A stretch of DNA of 60,000 nucleotides from Branchiostoma floridae (lineage: Eukaryota > Chordata > Leptocardii > Amphioxiformes > Branchiostomatidae): NCBI RefSeq assembly GCF_000003815.2, contig NC_049983.1:13896240-13956239 (forward strand), in the 5' to 3' direction. This document shows positions 33,401 through 48,400 of the stretch, in pieces. The translations under genes and the position numbers were made by a program. Below the pieces are notes generated by a model, which was not told the DNA's origin, ran no database searches, and saw only the letters and a list, made by a program, of their open reading frames with translations. How positions within the stretch are numbered: position 1 is the first letter of the stretch; each line of letters opens with the position of its first letter.

Positions 33401-36400
33401 TACAGTTTACAACTCATCACATAATGTGTAAATAACCAGAAACGAAGTCCTACAAGCATTGGCAACAACAGTAGAAAGGAGGGCCATATGCTCTGTCCCT
33501 AAAATCAGCAATTCTTTACCTTTTCAGCTCATACAAGTTTGGAATGTTTGCCACGTCAGGTGTGTCGGAGTTCCTGATGACGACCCACACGTCCACCCCG
33601 GGGATGTCAGCCACCAGGGTCAGGTTGAAGGGGTCAAGTTCAGTCCCACCGGCACTCAGCAAGAAGTCCTGTAGGATAAAGGACTTTTCTGTGAGGAAAA
33701 TGCTCTCAGCATGGGAGTATTGTTGCTGTAGCTATGTGAGGGCATATATTTGCTGATGCATATAAAGACAAAAATGATTCTAAAAGCTTCAGGTCTCCTC
33801 TACATGAAAGCAGAAAGACATTGGTATATTGTAGTGAAAAGAAGGTGCTGCTGTATCATTGCTTGAGGGGTTTTGGTTAGAGTGAGGAAAGTTTTGGTTA
33901 AGTTGAGGCAGTTGTAGTGACACTGAAAGACCATCTTGCCAACACACACATATATATATCTCATTCTCAATGTAACAAAGGTATGTTTTCAAAGTTTAGC
34001 AGGCTACCTTCACTTCCTGCAGGGCTGCATCACTGTGAGGGTTGTAGACATAGAACCAGTTCTGTGCTGAGCTGCTAGGTGGCGCTTCCTGCTGTTGATG
34101 GTCTGCCGATTTGTCACCATATGGTGTAGGATCTGCTGGTAGTGGTGGTGGTGAGGACTCCCTGTCAGGGGACTGGGCAAGGATGAGCTCTGTATCCGAG
34201 TCAGAGGTGATGGGGCTGGCATAGCTCACTTCTAGTGGCACATTAGCCTGTGAAGACAGTGATACAGAGCATCCAGCAGAACAGTTTTATCAATATTTTC
34301 CTGAAACTTTAGAGGTCCAAAAAATAGCAACTGTCTAATTTCAGCTCAAAAAGACTTACTAAATCCAGAATTGAGTAACGAAGAGGAATACCTTTTCTGA
34401 CTTGGACCCTCTCTGCTTGCGCTTCTTGAGGTTCTTCTTCTGTCTCTTGCTGAGTTTTTTGAAAGTTTCATGGTCATCCTCTGCTACATCCTGTATCTCA
34501 TTACTGTATCTGAGGTTTTGCAGGTAAGACAAATTTTGAATGAGAAGTTGATGTAATGGCTTGTGCATTCAAAAGTAGGAAAAAAGACTCATAGTGCATG
34601 TACAATAATATTACCAACAAAGTGCAAATTATGAATAATTGCAGGGAAATTCTCGGAAGGTTTACCTGGTCATAAGATTATTGACAATCTTTGCAGTTCT
34701 TGCTCGTGCTTGCAAGATCCTTTCCCTGGCTTCAGTGCTAAGGTTCATAAACCGGACAGAACCACCCAAGTGGCCCTCTTCAGTCTCTGATGCGGACCCC
34801 CGATCCCTCGCTTGCTTGAGAGGACTGCCAGCAACTTCCACCAGCCTTGTTTTAGTGGCAAGGTAGGAGCCCTTTGTCACAGCATCCAACTTGGAGTGGG
34901 ATTCCTTAGAGCAGTGTCTGGACAACTGGTTTAGGTGGTCTCTAAAATGTTCTGCATGTTCTTCTTTCTCCACATCAAATACTGCCTCATCTGAGTCATA
35001 GTCTAGATTACTGTGAAACCTCTGCCACTTGAAGTGTCTACCCTGAGACAAATCCATCTCTGCATGTCTTTTATTCCCCCTGACCATAGCCACAGCCTGT
35101 CTGGATAGTGCTGGGAGATGAGATCCTTGATCTCTCAAGCTAGATCCTGGCATGTCTTGCTGGGAGCAGTGGCCTGCCTGTGGAATGCTGCAAGACTCCA
35201 AAGTATCTGATATCTGATCAAAGAAGTCCTTCAACAGATCCACAACAATCTCATCTGTAGCCTCATGATCAACATGTAGAGAAAACTCCCCTTGGTATGG
35301 CAATGATTCCCACTGTTTCTTGACTTGCTCATCTCCATGTTGCTGACCTGATTCTAGGGAACTGGAAACGTTCTGGACAGGTTTTATTGCAATCGGTGTC
35401 CCATACTCTCCATATAGAAACTCAGTATGTGTGTTGTCAGCCTTGTCTGGTACTCTGTCAGCTGCAGATCTACCAGCTGCAATCAGTTGATTGACAAGGG
35501 CTTCAACGTTTGAATGAGGTCCACTGCTTTCCCCAGCTGTGGTGGTCTCAACATCAGGTCCGTCGCGAAACTCGACTTTCCTGACATCTTCCTGTACCTG
35601 CTCCTTTCCTGCAGTCTCAACACTGCTGCCAAACACCTTAGTAAAGTCTCTGTCAACCTCATCAATGATGCGATCAATCTTAGTGGAGCTATCATCGTAC
35701 ATGTATCTCCCTTCATCCAGGAGAGGGCTATCTCCTCCATCATCCACACCTGGAGGAGGAGGCTCCGATGATGGGACAGACAGCTTAGGGGCCGATGATG
35801 TGAAGATGTACTGTGATTGAGGTTGGCTGTACCAAGGAGGACACTGTTCTGTCATGCCCCATCCAGGCACTGTCCAGGATCCTCTCGAAGATGGAATCTG
35901 TTCAGAACCAACACCATGTGTTTGAGGCATACTAATGTCAGATCTTATAGGTTCAGATGTCCCTGGGATGGGAACTATGGGTTGATCAATTCCAGGAGGT
36001 GGAACACTTTGAGCAGGAGCCAAGTAATGAAACTGGTGCTCTTCACTGGACTTTCTGTTGGGCATCTCATACATTGGAGATGTCTGTGGCTTTACTTCTG
36101 CACCAGAAACCTTTGTCCACTGTGGTAAAGCTGGATCCAGGCATGTTTTAGTTTTTATGTTGATGACGATAGGCTTTAGTTTAGCCTTCAATGGCCTCAT
36201 AAAAGAAGGAGGTGCTGAAGTTTCTGGTTCATCTGCCAATTCTGGAACATCTCCAGCTGTTTCTACTTTGCACACAGCAGAGGCAGCATCTGGTGTTTCT
36301 GCCACAGTGTCTGGTTGGTCATGGCCCTGCACTGTGAGTGGTGTTGGGTGAACTTCAGGAGCACTTTTGTCCTCAGGTAAGGGAATGTTAGGTGCATATC

Positions 36401-39400
36401 TCCCTGGCAAGGGCAAAGGAACGAGGGAGTCCATGACAACGTCATCAATCCTTGTTGCCATCTTGTAGTCGACATTACCTGCACTTCTCTTTGAAAGCTT
36501 TAGATGCTTTCCTTTAGTGAAGGACAGGTTAACAGCATTGGGTAAGGGATCTAAATCACTGCTGTCATGGTGCAAGGTATTGGTCTTCTTGCGCAAGTTC
36601 TGCATGGCATAGTACACAACTGCTTCCATACTATCTTGCTGATAGGGACATGTCTCTCTTTTGTTTTCCCACATATGACCAGTTTCTGATGCTGTTACTG
36701 CTGTGCCTGGTGTTTTTCTCTCCTTGTCAACTTTTGTCTTGTGACTTGCTGTTTCTCCCTTAGCAATGGAATGAGTCCTTTCACTTGAGTTGTCTCTAAA
36801 ATGCTGCTTGTGCCTTTCTTTTTCCATCTCCATCTGCATTTTCCTTGTGATCTGCCTTTCTGAGTGTCTGATTGCATAATCTGCATCTACTAGGGTTTCC
36901 CTCACATTGTCTGGGTACTTCACATCATGTTTACAAGAGAGGTAGAACCGGGAGAACCTGGCGAGACGTGAAAGACGTTTCACTTGTGTCACATCCTTAG
37001 TGCCTTGTGAGTCTTCTGACACAGAAACAGCCAAGGCAGAAAGCCCTTTCTCCTCAAGTGTCTTAGATACCTCCTTCTCAAAGTCATCATACGCATCCTT
37101 TATGACATCCTTTGCATTCTTAGGGGCATTGCTTTGCACTTTGGCTAGTGTTTTGCCAGGAGACTTTATTTTTCCACCCACAGACTTTCCTACAGCTGCC
37201 TTTGATCCTGCTACTGGTGACTGTTTCAAATTAGCTATGGTGATAGTACCTGGTTTCTTCAGCACTTTTCCCTGTGCTTCAAACACTGGAGAACTTGCTC
37301 TACTTCCTTTCTTTATCCCCTTCTTCCCTGCCTTCTTCCCTGCCTTCTCTTTCATTAACCTTGTTACCACAAGTTCAGCAATGGTAGGCTTTCGGGCAAC
37401 GACTGGTTTAACTGGCTTGCTTGCTGCTGCGCCTGCTATAATTTCTGCAGGGGACTTAATGATAGCAGGTTGCTTTGGAGGAACTTTGTTTGGTGAAGCC
37501 TCTACAACTGTTGGTGCTTCTTTTTTCTCCTTATTTGCATCCACATTGTCCTTCACATCAACTGTCTCTGTAGATGCTACTGCAATAATATTATCTTTTG
37601 TAACTTTGGACATACTTTCTTCTTCAGCAGACACCGAAATGGATGTTTCTGCCTGTAGAGCTTTGTCCTCTGAAATGGTTACTTTCTCTGCTACTGGTTC
37701 AACTGTTACATGTTCTTGTTTCACTTGTTGTTTGACTGCAGGTGCAACAGACTCTGCAGATACAACAGTTGTTGATGCTGTGACAGCAGCAGCTGCTTGG
37801 AAGGCACAAGGCTGTTCCAAGGCTTTTGTAGTCTCTTGTTTGACCCTGACCAGTGACAGGGATGGGATGACAAGCCCTGGTGGAGGCAGTGACACATTCT
37901 GTTCTGGTGCAGTTGATGACACAGCTTGAGGTGGCACTGTTGTTGCAGGAGACACTGGTGCACATGGATGGACAGGGGCATGAGTAGGAGACAGGGGTGT
38001 TGGAGCCATGTGGACTGGGGAGCTGACTGTGACTGCAACAGGGGAGGATGAGCTGGATCTTTTCACAACTCCAGACCGGTACTCCACACGGACAGGCTCA
38101 AGTTTCACCCGCTGCGGTAAGTCCACGTCTGTTGCCTCAGATGTAGGAGGTGCTGAGATCTGGATATTTTCACATGTATGTGTCTGGTCATTGGGAGTAG
38201 GTTCAGAATCTGGTGCAGATTTTTCAACACCAGTTGTGACACCTGTAGGTTTTATGTCTAGGAGTGGAGTAGCTGTCTCTTCTGGAGGAATGACAGCCTG
38301 TTGCTTTGCCAACAGATGCTCCTTACAAGCTTCAACCTCTGGCTTATGTACAACAGTCTCTGAAACAGCAGCACTTTCTGATATTGGTGCCAATGAAACC
38401 AAATTGGAGTCAACAGCTGAAACAGCTGATGAGGTTTCTGCTCTTTCTTGAGCACTTTCTGGTTCTCTAGGCTGCTGCCTTGGTCCAAACTTCTCCAACC
38501 ACCATGACACCTTCTCCTTCACTTCACTTAGTGAGATCCTCTGGGATTCCTTAGTACGTGAGCCTGTGGAGCCGTCCACATTTAACAGTGGGGAAATGTC
38601 CTTCTGTCGGTGAGCAGAATCTGCATTGGCTGTCATCTCACGATCCGTCTCTACATGTCCTCGCTGTGATGTAGTCCTGACACTGCTTTCAAAACCAAGC
38701 CTGTTGGTTCCAGTTATCAGGTCTTCCTTAAGCCAATGCATCACATCTTCTGCAAACTTTGGCAGAGGCAGATCACATGGCTCCCTCTGCTGAGTCTTCG
38801 TGCATCTTGAGGAGCTGCCTTGCTTCTGCTTGCATAGCTTTTTGCTCAAACGAGGGTCCAACATTGCAGATGCCGTGGAGCGAAGCAGTCCTGACCGCTG
38901 AGCACCCTGAGTGGTGCTGAGTGTTAGGTCTTCCTCAAACTTGCCTGTTTGACACTGGAATCCCATACCTGCAGCCCTTAACCTGCAGAGGCAACAAAAT
39001 GAAAACTTTGTTTCCACCAAGCTGATGTACACAGACTGGACTATGATTATACCATAACACATCACACTCACAGCTGGTCTAAAAAAAAACAACAGTTGAG
39101 TTTGTTTGCAATTTCTATGGAGGAATATTTCTGATTGGGAGGACTGGACACACTAATGATGACTTACCAAGAGTGCCCTGTATTTGCAACATGGAGATCA
39201 TCATCACCTGCAATAAAAGATGTAAACAAAATGAGGGATATTCTATTGCACAACCACATCAAATTCAGCTGGGTCCAAGGATACTTATGAAAGAGAAAAA
39301 CTATCCTAAAAACACACTCAAACACCCATTGCCTTCCTTATTAAGCTGCACAATTGACCCTTATGACGAGGATGGCTGGTGCTTTTGAAAAAAAAAAGCA

Positions 39401-42400
39401 TGCAGAAGAAGACAGCTTAAGACCCTTACATTCCATCCAGAATAAGTTATTTTCTCCATTCATTTTCAATGGTACTGAAGAATTCAGAGTTTTGCGGCCA
39501 ATCACGCCCATGCATATCAAGGCACTGAGATTTCAAGTCACACTTAAACCTTCACTCCAAGCTACTAACAGAAGTTTACAACAGAGGGCCTGCTACTACT
39601 TGGTTAGATTGAAGAGATTTACCATTCCAATTCGAAAGAATACAAAAGTACATATTCTTTTGACCTTTTGGTTGCAGGCATTTGAGTTGGTCATCGATAG
39701 CTGAAAGCAAAACCTGACAGTGAACAATATGGCAACTTTGAAAATATTCACAAAAATGAAACTGTCTGCGATAAAACAAACTTCTACAATGTAAATTTCA
39801 CTAACACATTTCTTTATATGACAAATGAGCCTAGCTGATTTTGGGTTTGATAATATGACATAACTCTTTTTATAAACATGTGCAGTATAATTCTGGTTAT
39901 TAAAACTGCATCTTATCATATGAAAACTGAGAACTACTGCAAGGTTCATTTTGAGTGTAAACATCATCAATTAAAATAATGTTACTGTATTATAGAAAAC
40001 TAGAACTTCCACATACCTCCTAATCCTGGAATGACAACTTTCTGCTCATCTTGCTCCTGCATGCACAATAGGAATAATTGAGACACAATAAGTGTAACTG
40101 CACTTTAAACCAAATATACTTTATACCATCACTTAAGTGACCAGACATCTTGAACAATGTCTAGCTTTTTATCTTTCAAAATAACGGTATTCTGAAAACC
40201 AATGGTGTAAACATGCCCAATTGTTGTCTATTGAAACATTACTTACTTCCAAACTTGTTTAATGTTAGAAACTGCATGCTTTTTTGTTCTTCAGACAAGA
40301 CCGAGCGATTCTGCTTTGATAATAAAGTGCACGGTATCATCTTGCCATACCTAATTGCAAATGATGGAGGATCCGTATTGGGAATTTCAGCAAGTTTCCT
40401 TCCTCAAATCATCAACAGAGCCCTTCTTGCCAAAGCATATATGGATAACAATCTCTATGATCACTCCCTGTCACAACATCATTGTTGAAGATAAACTCAA
40501 CAATGTTTCAAGTTAACTTGACAATTAAGACTACTCTCATTATTTGCACCAAATTCAATCCAGAAGTCCATTTTTCACTACATGTTGGCTCTTGTCAATT
40601 GTTATTGAACATCACACGGCCACCAATGATGATAGCTCTCATTATAGGAACATATGTCTACTAAAGCTACAAAATTGGGTACTTTTGTTGTCTGTATGAA
40701 ACAACTGAATTGCTGTTGAATACTGATGATGCTTTTTACCCATGGCTTTCTCAGGTTTATCGCCTCCTTTTGTCCTCTTTTGCTTTATATCCTGCCAAAA
40801 GCATTAAAGACCTCTTAATGTCATTCGAAATCAAACACCTAATTTGCAAATCAATAACCTCATAACTTACATGCTTAAGTGTAACCTGCATGAGTATAGC
40901 ATCCGAAATGAATATATATTTGCATGCAGATAATATGCTAGTCTTTGCTTCCAAGAAATGCATAAATTATGTTAAAAACAAATTGGCATGAGATTCTTGT
41001 TGCTAAATTGATATCTTACTAGCTAAGCCTGCAATTTTTCAGTCACATCAATTATGCAAATGAGATCATACACCTAAATTTACAATCTGTTTGATAACAA
41101 TTGCAAAATAGCAATATTTGATTAGCATTTGTTATATTTTGCCACATAAGTAGAAGTATACAAGCCTATAAGCTATTGATAATGGGATTTCACATGGGGC
41201 ACATAAGAAGCCAATGTTTGAACTGCCAAACTGTCAAGGGCTGGTGCATGCATGCTCATGATCTGATGACACACTATACTGTCATTAGATATGATGAAAA
41301 CCTTGGAACACACACATGTTCTGGCCAAGTTCTCTCTCTCTAGTATCTTTATGGGAGAGCAATGACATGTCATTCCTGAAAGGTGTACTGGACAATTTCC
41401 ATGAACATGTTTAAGTTGCAATGAAGTGACACTTCTGACACCACATTCTGTTAGTTCTAAACACATGCACCTCTGACACATGGCCTTCTGGTAACTTTCC
41501 AGCACAAGTTAGTCAAGTAAAACCAGACGGTCTGTATTGTCATGTTGTTAGGGTTGAGTACAGACCAAAATCTTCTTCTTCCTTGGTCAACACATTGTGG
41601 ATGTCGGTCCAGGACTTTGCACATTTGAGCTCCATGCTGTAGTTTGTTCTTCAGGTATCTTGGAAGGCGTACATGGACATCTTGATAAATTTCACAAAGA
41701 ACTATGAGTTTCTAGCTTTAACTTTGATGCTTTTTATATGTTAAGTGTCAGTCAAAGCTATTTATCAGCAGATTCAAGCTCACATACATTTTGATAAATA
41801 ACAACAGATTTTGAATTGGTCAGAAAAATCTATGGAAGCTCATCACTTTTAAGGTTCTGAAGCCTGAAATATAATTAGATTTAATCTAAAATATATGACC
41901 CCAAACAAAAACATTTTGAATTGTTTTAAACCTGTACTAACTGTAACACAATGTGGTAATGACACTGAAAAATGCTGCATAAAAACAGAAACATGCAAGC
42001 AAATATAGTTTCATAATCAAGAAATGATTTAATATACATAATGATGAATCATATGAACTATGCAATATAATATTGTCAGATATGAGAAAAAATCTGTTTA
42101 CTGGCTGCATGATGTCCTTGTCATTTGTGCACAGGAAACAGCATTAGCACTAAACTTTACATAAAAATATGTAGTTCTGAAGTTCTGCCAACTTGAAGAT
42201 ACCATATTAATCCCTGTTAGAACTAAACTGATCCCTAAACTAAAGGGGTATAAATTTACTGTCCAACAATATACAAACATGATTATCAAATTGTGCCATG
42301 AGAAGATCAGAACGAGTTCTCAATAAATTGCTTTCGGAAGCAAAAGATTACATACATCAATGATAGTTCCGTAAACAAACCATAATTGCTATGTATCAAT

Positions 42401-45400
42401 AATTCCTTTTAAACACAGAACCGTACTACCACTACTGAAATGTATCTCGCATCCTTTGATAGCTTACGCGTAAAAAATAGATTTTCCGACCGTTCTACTT
42501 GTAGTTCTGTTGAACTTGTTTCTTACCTAGTTGTTCCTTTAATTCACATCTAAAAATACTGATTTCTCCTTGCTTCCATATGGGAAGGCACAGATCTAGA
42601 TGACACATACAAAAAGCTGGCTCAGGTAAGGCACAGAGGTCCTTGCTGGACAGGATGCAAAATGTTTCTTGCCAACTGACATCAGAAGGCAAAGCTCCAG
42701 AGTTTTCCTTGTGAGACAGTACATTGTTTCTTCACCTGTGTAACATGTTACTCCATTCAGCAACAGCAGCTATCAAGACTTGGAAGACACAGAGAGGGAA
42801 GAGACATCTTCCTTGGATATCATTACACATCTTGGGCAAAAGGTCTTCATTCAGAAAATAAATCTCTTGAGAGTTCCTGGACTGTAGCAGCTCCTTGGCA
42901 TATGTACAGTAGATGGCTCCTCACATAGAAAGGTTTCTTGAGTGGCCACCTCCCTTTGAACACAAGTTGAAGTTTGAAGTTAGGCGCCTCCTTTCAACCA
43001 CTGCCGGTTTTGCAGTGACTCAGGTGTCAGAGAAAATCAAATCTTGGGGCAAATCATGTGCCAGAGGTACTTCTCTTAAACAAGTGTGTGAAAGAATATT
43101 GCACGTATCCCTTTGCAAAGTTATTAAATTCTTGGGACAGGAGGGAGTAGTCAACAACATCTCCTGCTAACTCAAGCTGGGAACACCAGAACCTTTGTAA
43201 TAATCAGCAGCAAGTGTCATCAGCTTGTACTGGGGGAGAGAGACTGGACAGAGTACAGTACAATAACCTCCTCCAACTCAATACTGCTTCATGACAGATG
43301 CACCATACGCCTACATGGGGAATCGTAATAGTGCATACTATAAATAGAGAGAAGTAGGTTAGGAACGAGAATCCCTAACAGAAATATACACATACGATAA
43401 CGTCTGAATTCTCAGGTGACTAGTTTTTGAAACCTTTCTATTGCATAAATCCTGAGGTATTTGGTATGAAGCTTCATTCTTATAGCTCAATATATAGAAT
43501 GGAGTCGGAATGCACACCAATAACCTCAGAATTCATGCCTGACAACAACACAGTCCACCGTTATCATACCTTGACCAATGCAAAACGAGGAAAATAGAGT
43601 TCTGACAACAACATGCATTATTGGCTGCAAGACTGACGAATACTGACAAAAAGGCAACTTGGAAAACGGTAAAGGAACAAATTTCTCACCTTCTCATAGG
43701 CCTTGTACAAGTCCTGCTCTTGTTGCCCTTCCTCTTGTTGATGAGATTTAAGATCATCGTCCAACAACCTCAACATCTGTTGCACATTTGAATTTTCACT
43801 ATGTTTCCTTGCAGCTTCCTTGTCTGCATGAATTGCTGTGTGATCAAGCTCTTGGGAGTCCTTGGTGTTCTTGGAGTGTCGAAATTTCTCAGAACAATTC
43901 CCAAACTTCTTGGTGGGACTAGGCACAAGCTCAGACACTGTTACTTCCATTGGCCTGTGAGCAGCGCTCCTTTTATAGGAAGGGCTGGTCAGATCTTTCA
44001 TCAGTACCCCCAGGTCTTGAGATGGCTCATAGTAGTTCTTACCACGCAGCTTGAATGAAGATGTGGCTTTTTCACTCAGTGTTGCACTTTTCCTCTTGGT
44101 GTTGTCCTAGATGGAAAATAAGTTTGAACACCTTCAGAACCACAGCAAGATTTGCCAGCAATAAAAACATAATTTTTTTTGGTCCCATATCATTTTGTCT
44201 CCTTTACCATATCTCAATCAACGATCAAGTTAAGAATAACATACAACGTAATTGCTTTAGAACCAATGCAATGACTACATACCTGAATCTTAGAATCAGT
44301 AACTGCTTTGTTGGTGCTTTCAGTAGCAGGTACACTGGTGTTTTCATCCTCCTTTTCCTTTGCTGCATCAGCATTTTCCACAACATGCCTGTCTGCAGTG
44401 CTGACCTCCTGATTGGTAGTGTGCATTGCGTGGATACTGTTTCGCACATGCTCAGCAAAGTCCTCTCCATTCTCCTGAAGGTCCAGGTCACCAAGATAGT
44501 AATGCCTTAAAAAAAAAGTAAATTCTTCTTTAAAACTCTTACCAAGTAACATTCTCCTTGCTGACTTACCACTGTACCTAAAATAATTTGCTGAACAAAC
44601 AAGCCCATAACAGGGAGAGTAATATGGTATTTAATGTTATGCATAATATTGTAGCAACATTTGCTATTCCATAAATTACAGAAATCAGGAAGGCGGCAGC
44701 TCACAAAACAAAAAGACAGAGAAGAAAGACTGGTACTCACGAAAAGACAGCTCTGACAACACTCAGCTCTAGGGCCTCACTGTCTGTCAATCCATCATAG
44801 ACAGTCGTCCCATCTTCTTCTTCATCATCTACAGTTCTAACAGTCACAGTTAGTGAATTATTTGTAGCTCCATAGGACACATCTCTACAGAAGAGGAAGT
44901 CCTCTGTTAATTCCTCCTCAGATTCCTCAACCACACTCTCTTGTTCGTCTGGTTCAACCTCATTGGACATCTGCCTTTCTAAGTTTGAATCAAACTGTTC
45001 CTGTTCTGGCATAGGTTTTTTAGCATCTGTGGCAGCTGCAGGCCTGGGTTGTGCTAAGTCAGCACTTTGAACATGCTCTTTCATAACCTTATCATCAATG
45101 CCAGCAGGAGGATGCTGTAGGTCGTCCATTATAGTGCTCCCATCAGCGGTTGAAACAGTGTCCGTGGTAGTTAGTGTTTCTGTGTCTATCAGATTTGTAG
45201 CTGGTGGCTGGTGCCCATAGTCCACCACGATTGCTTGCATCCTGATGTCAGCATCCTCCTCTTCCTCCACTGACTGTTCCACTTTGTCTCTGCCGTGCCC
45301 ATAATCTACCACCTTGGACACTGGACTGATTTTTGGTCCAGAGGAAGAGCCGTGTTGGTAGTCTATTGTTGTAGAGCCGGCACCATGGTTGTACTCTACC

Positions 45401-48400
45401 ACAGATGGTTTCTCTTGTTGAGCAGGCTTCTTTCGTGGAATGGTTAAGTTGCTTATGCTTGGCAGCATGCACCTCTTTATTATATCTATGGAAGTTGTGG
45501 GAGAAAAAAACAGAGAAAGTAAGCATACTGTAATTGACAGGAATGTAACAAGCATTCTAACACTGACAGTGCCACAGAAAAACAACAAACTCTCATATTT
45601 GGATAAGTCTGGGGAATACATTAAACACCAATACTTGTAAGATAGAATCAAGTATTGAACAGACAAAAATGCCAAAGTTAAGTAAAAGAATTTGAAAATG
45701 GCCATGAAAAGTATGTTTACCTTCCTCTGGCATTCTGATCCTTTTTTTCTCAGGAAGTCTTTCCTTCTCCAGTCTCTCTTTCCTTTTCTCAGGCATCTTC
45801 TTCTGAGTCACCACCACTTTTTCCTTTTCCTTTAGTGGCTTTTTCTTCTGTGGCTTTCCTATCACAACAGTGTCCAGGAAATTCTTCATCTCAGATGCAC
45901 TAGAAATCTTACTTTCTGCTTGTGTCTCCTCAATAACAGTGTCCAGAAATGCCTTCATTTCTTCTTTCTCCTCTAAGGGAATATTGCTCACTACCCCAGC
46001 CTTAGGCTGCAAAGCTGCATCTTTTCCCTTTGCTATGCCTGAAGCTTTAGTAGATGGCTTTTCCTTGTCTGTAGGTCCTGCATCTGGAACTTTAGACTTG
46101 TCTGTTTCTTCTTGAGCCTGAGCTGATACAGGTACCTCTTGAACTTTTGGAGGCGGCGGTGGCTCCTTTTTTTTAGGAAGGGGTCTTGTTGGTGCATCAA
46201 GGTGCTCAGAGAGGGAATGACTTCTTGCTGGAGGCACTTTCTCCATGCTAACAACCCCTGTTGGTGAGTCTGATGGAGTAGTCTTTTCACTTGCTAGAAG
46301 TGGGGAAGATGCCGTAATGAGTGGTGAGTTTAAAAGCGGTGATGCTGCTGTAGTTGTAGGCGTGCTTCCCTGTGCAGATGGCAATGAGCTGGTCCGTGCC
46401 ATGGCAGGGACCTTTGGCTGCATGGCCTCTAAGTGTTTCCTCAGGCGTGGATCGTTCGCTTTCTGGTTTGGAGGAAGAGAGGACAGCGGGAACTTCCCCA
46501 ACCGAGAACTACCCTGCGGCCCTGAGGCCGGTTGCTGGAGAAAAGGCGACGCCCCGCTGGGTGAATAGGAGGGTGTGGCAGCTAGCTGTGGTGGGGTCGA
46601 CCCAGATGGTGTTGGGACTGATCCTCCGTAAGACGACAATGGATACATGGGGGGACGGGGATGTGCAGACATGGAACCTGGAACTGATGACTGGTTTGGA
46701 GTTCCCAGCAAGGGCATGTTCCGTCCCTGGGGGTGGGGTGAGTGTGGTCCGAGAGGGTACATCTGATGGGGGTAAGGGGACGGCGTGGGACCCATCCTGT
46801 TGGAGGGCTGGCCACTGTGCTGCTGAAGAGGAAAGGCTGGAACCTGTGCCAGACGAGGGTCCATGTTGGCTGGCTGATGCTGCCGTCTCTGGAGCTCAAG
46901 CTGCCAACGCTGCAAACAAAAAGAGTATGCTACCGTAAATGTGATTTTCAGAGATAAGAAAACTATGGCTATTGTCTTCATACAATGTAAAAAGTTCACA
47001 TAGTTGCAGTTTCAAAATTTCAGTTTCTAAATCTTTTACAATGGTCAAATGTTGTAAATCTAATTGACATGACTTTATGATGCATACCCATTCTAATTAG
47101 TTATCTAAAAGAAATCTTTTCAAAAGAGCATATAACCCTTTTAGCACTAAAAGATGAAGAGGGTGCTTTAACAGGAATTGTCAATATCATCTTCTCACAA
47201 ACGCAGACATTTCAGATACAAATGCGAGCTCTTACATGGGTGAACGAGTACTGATGAGTGAAACACTGTTCCAGCTGCAGCCGTGACACAATGGGGTACT
47301 TGGGAACAGTGAAGTCTGTGTTGTCAAAGGCATCTGTCTCCTGAAGAACCTTCTTCTGCTGAGCCTCCGCCAGCGTCTTACTGTGAACTTCCACCTTCGC
47401 CTGAAGGTTGCGTAGCAGCTGGTTTTGTCGCTCCAGGTTCTGGATTGAATCTTGGACAGTCATGTTCCCCTCAGCTTGCATCTTCTGAAGCTCAAACACC
47501 TTTGGAAGAAGATTTTAAAAAGACCTGTTGTAAGTCTCTAAGAACATTGATGATAAGGATGTAAATGCATTGAGTTTAAATTTTAGTTTACAGCTAAAAA
47601 TTGAAATCATTCATTGTTGCTTACATAGCAGAGGAGAAGTTAAGCTTGTGTTACGCCGAAGGGCAGCTATCTCGGTTATGTAGATACAGATACAGAAGTG
47701 ACAAACATTATACCAACATGCCAAAGGTCAGCAGTTTGCTAAGATCGTACCTGCATCATGGCACTCCTGAGCTCCGTTGTGTCCACCTTAGGTGTCTTTG
47801 GGGAGTCCGCCTCTGCTGCAGAGGAGGAAGGTGTGGCAGGAGAGGGAGAGCCGTACAGAGATGAGCCATCCACAGGGGCTTTGATGTTCTTCCTCAGGCT
47901 ACAATCTGTAGGAAATGAACACAACATATTGTTAGATACTGTCTTAGGATCAATTTCATCAAACATTTAAACCACACATACGCTTCAACAAATTGACGAG
48001 TGGGCAAAAAGAAGTCATCATGAATTAAAGTCAAGACAATGTTTTGTGGGCACTCAAATCAGTAAACTCATAATAAGTAAAAAAAGGGTTCATATGAATA
48101 TCACTACGAATTTATTTTTTTGTTGAGATAAAGCTACCATGTTACTGGTCCCCTGTATTTTTGAGAGAGAGTCTATTTATGCCACGATGTATCAAAAATA
48201 TTTATGTAAGGAATATAACCAACCTCTGAGGGAAGCCAGCATGGGGGAGGGTGACACAAACAGCCCATGTAGCACCATGGGGGAGCTGGGGTCAATGATA
48301 CCTGCAGAGAGAGGGAACATACTGCATCAACTCTCAATCTCATACATATCCAGGTGCTGCCAGAGATACAACTTATGATTCTGTTAGCTGGTCATTCTAG

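Noticed and set aside
37000-37929. 309-codon plus-strand open frame
   Set aside because: It is antisense to the TASOR giant exon; its Ser/Thr/Ala-rich translation mirrors the coding strand and has no splice or start context of its own.
42913-43170. Possible exon in the large TASOR intron (either strand)
   Set aside because: A minus-strand frame loosely resembles part of vertebrate TASOR, but it has an in-frame stop and no acceptor in the needed phase, and the neighbouring exons already join.
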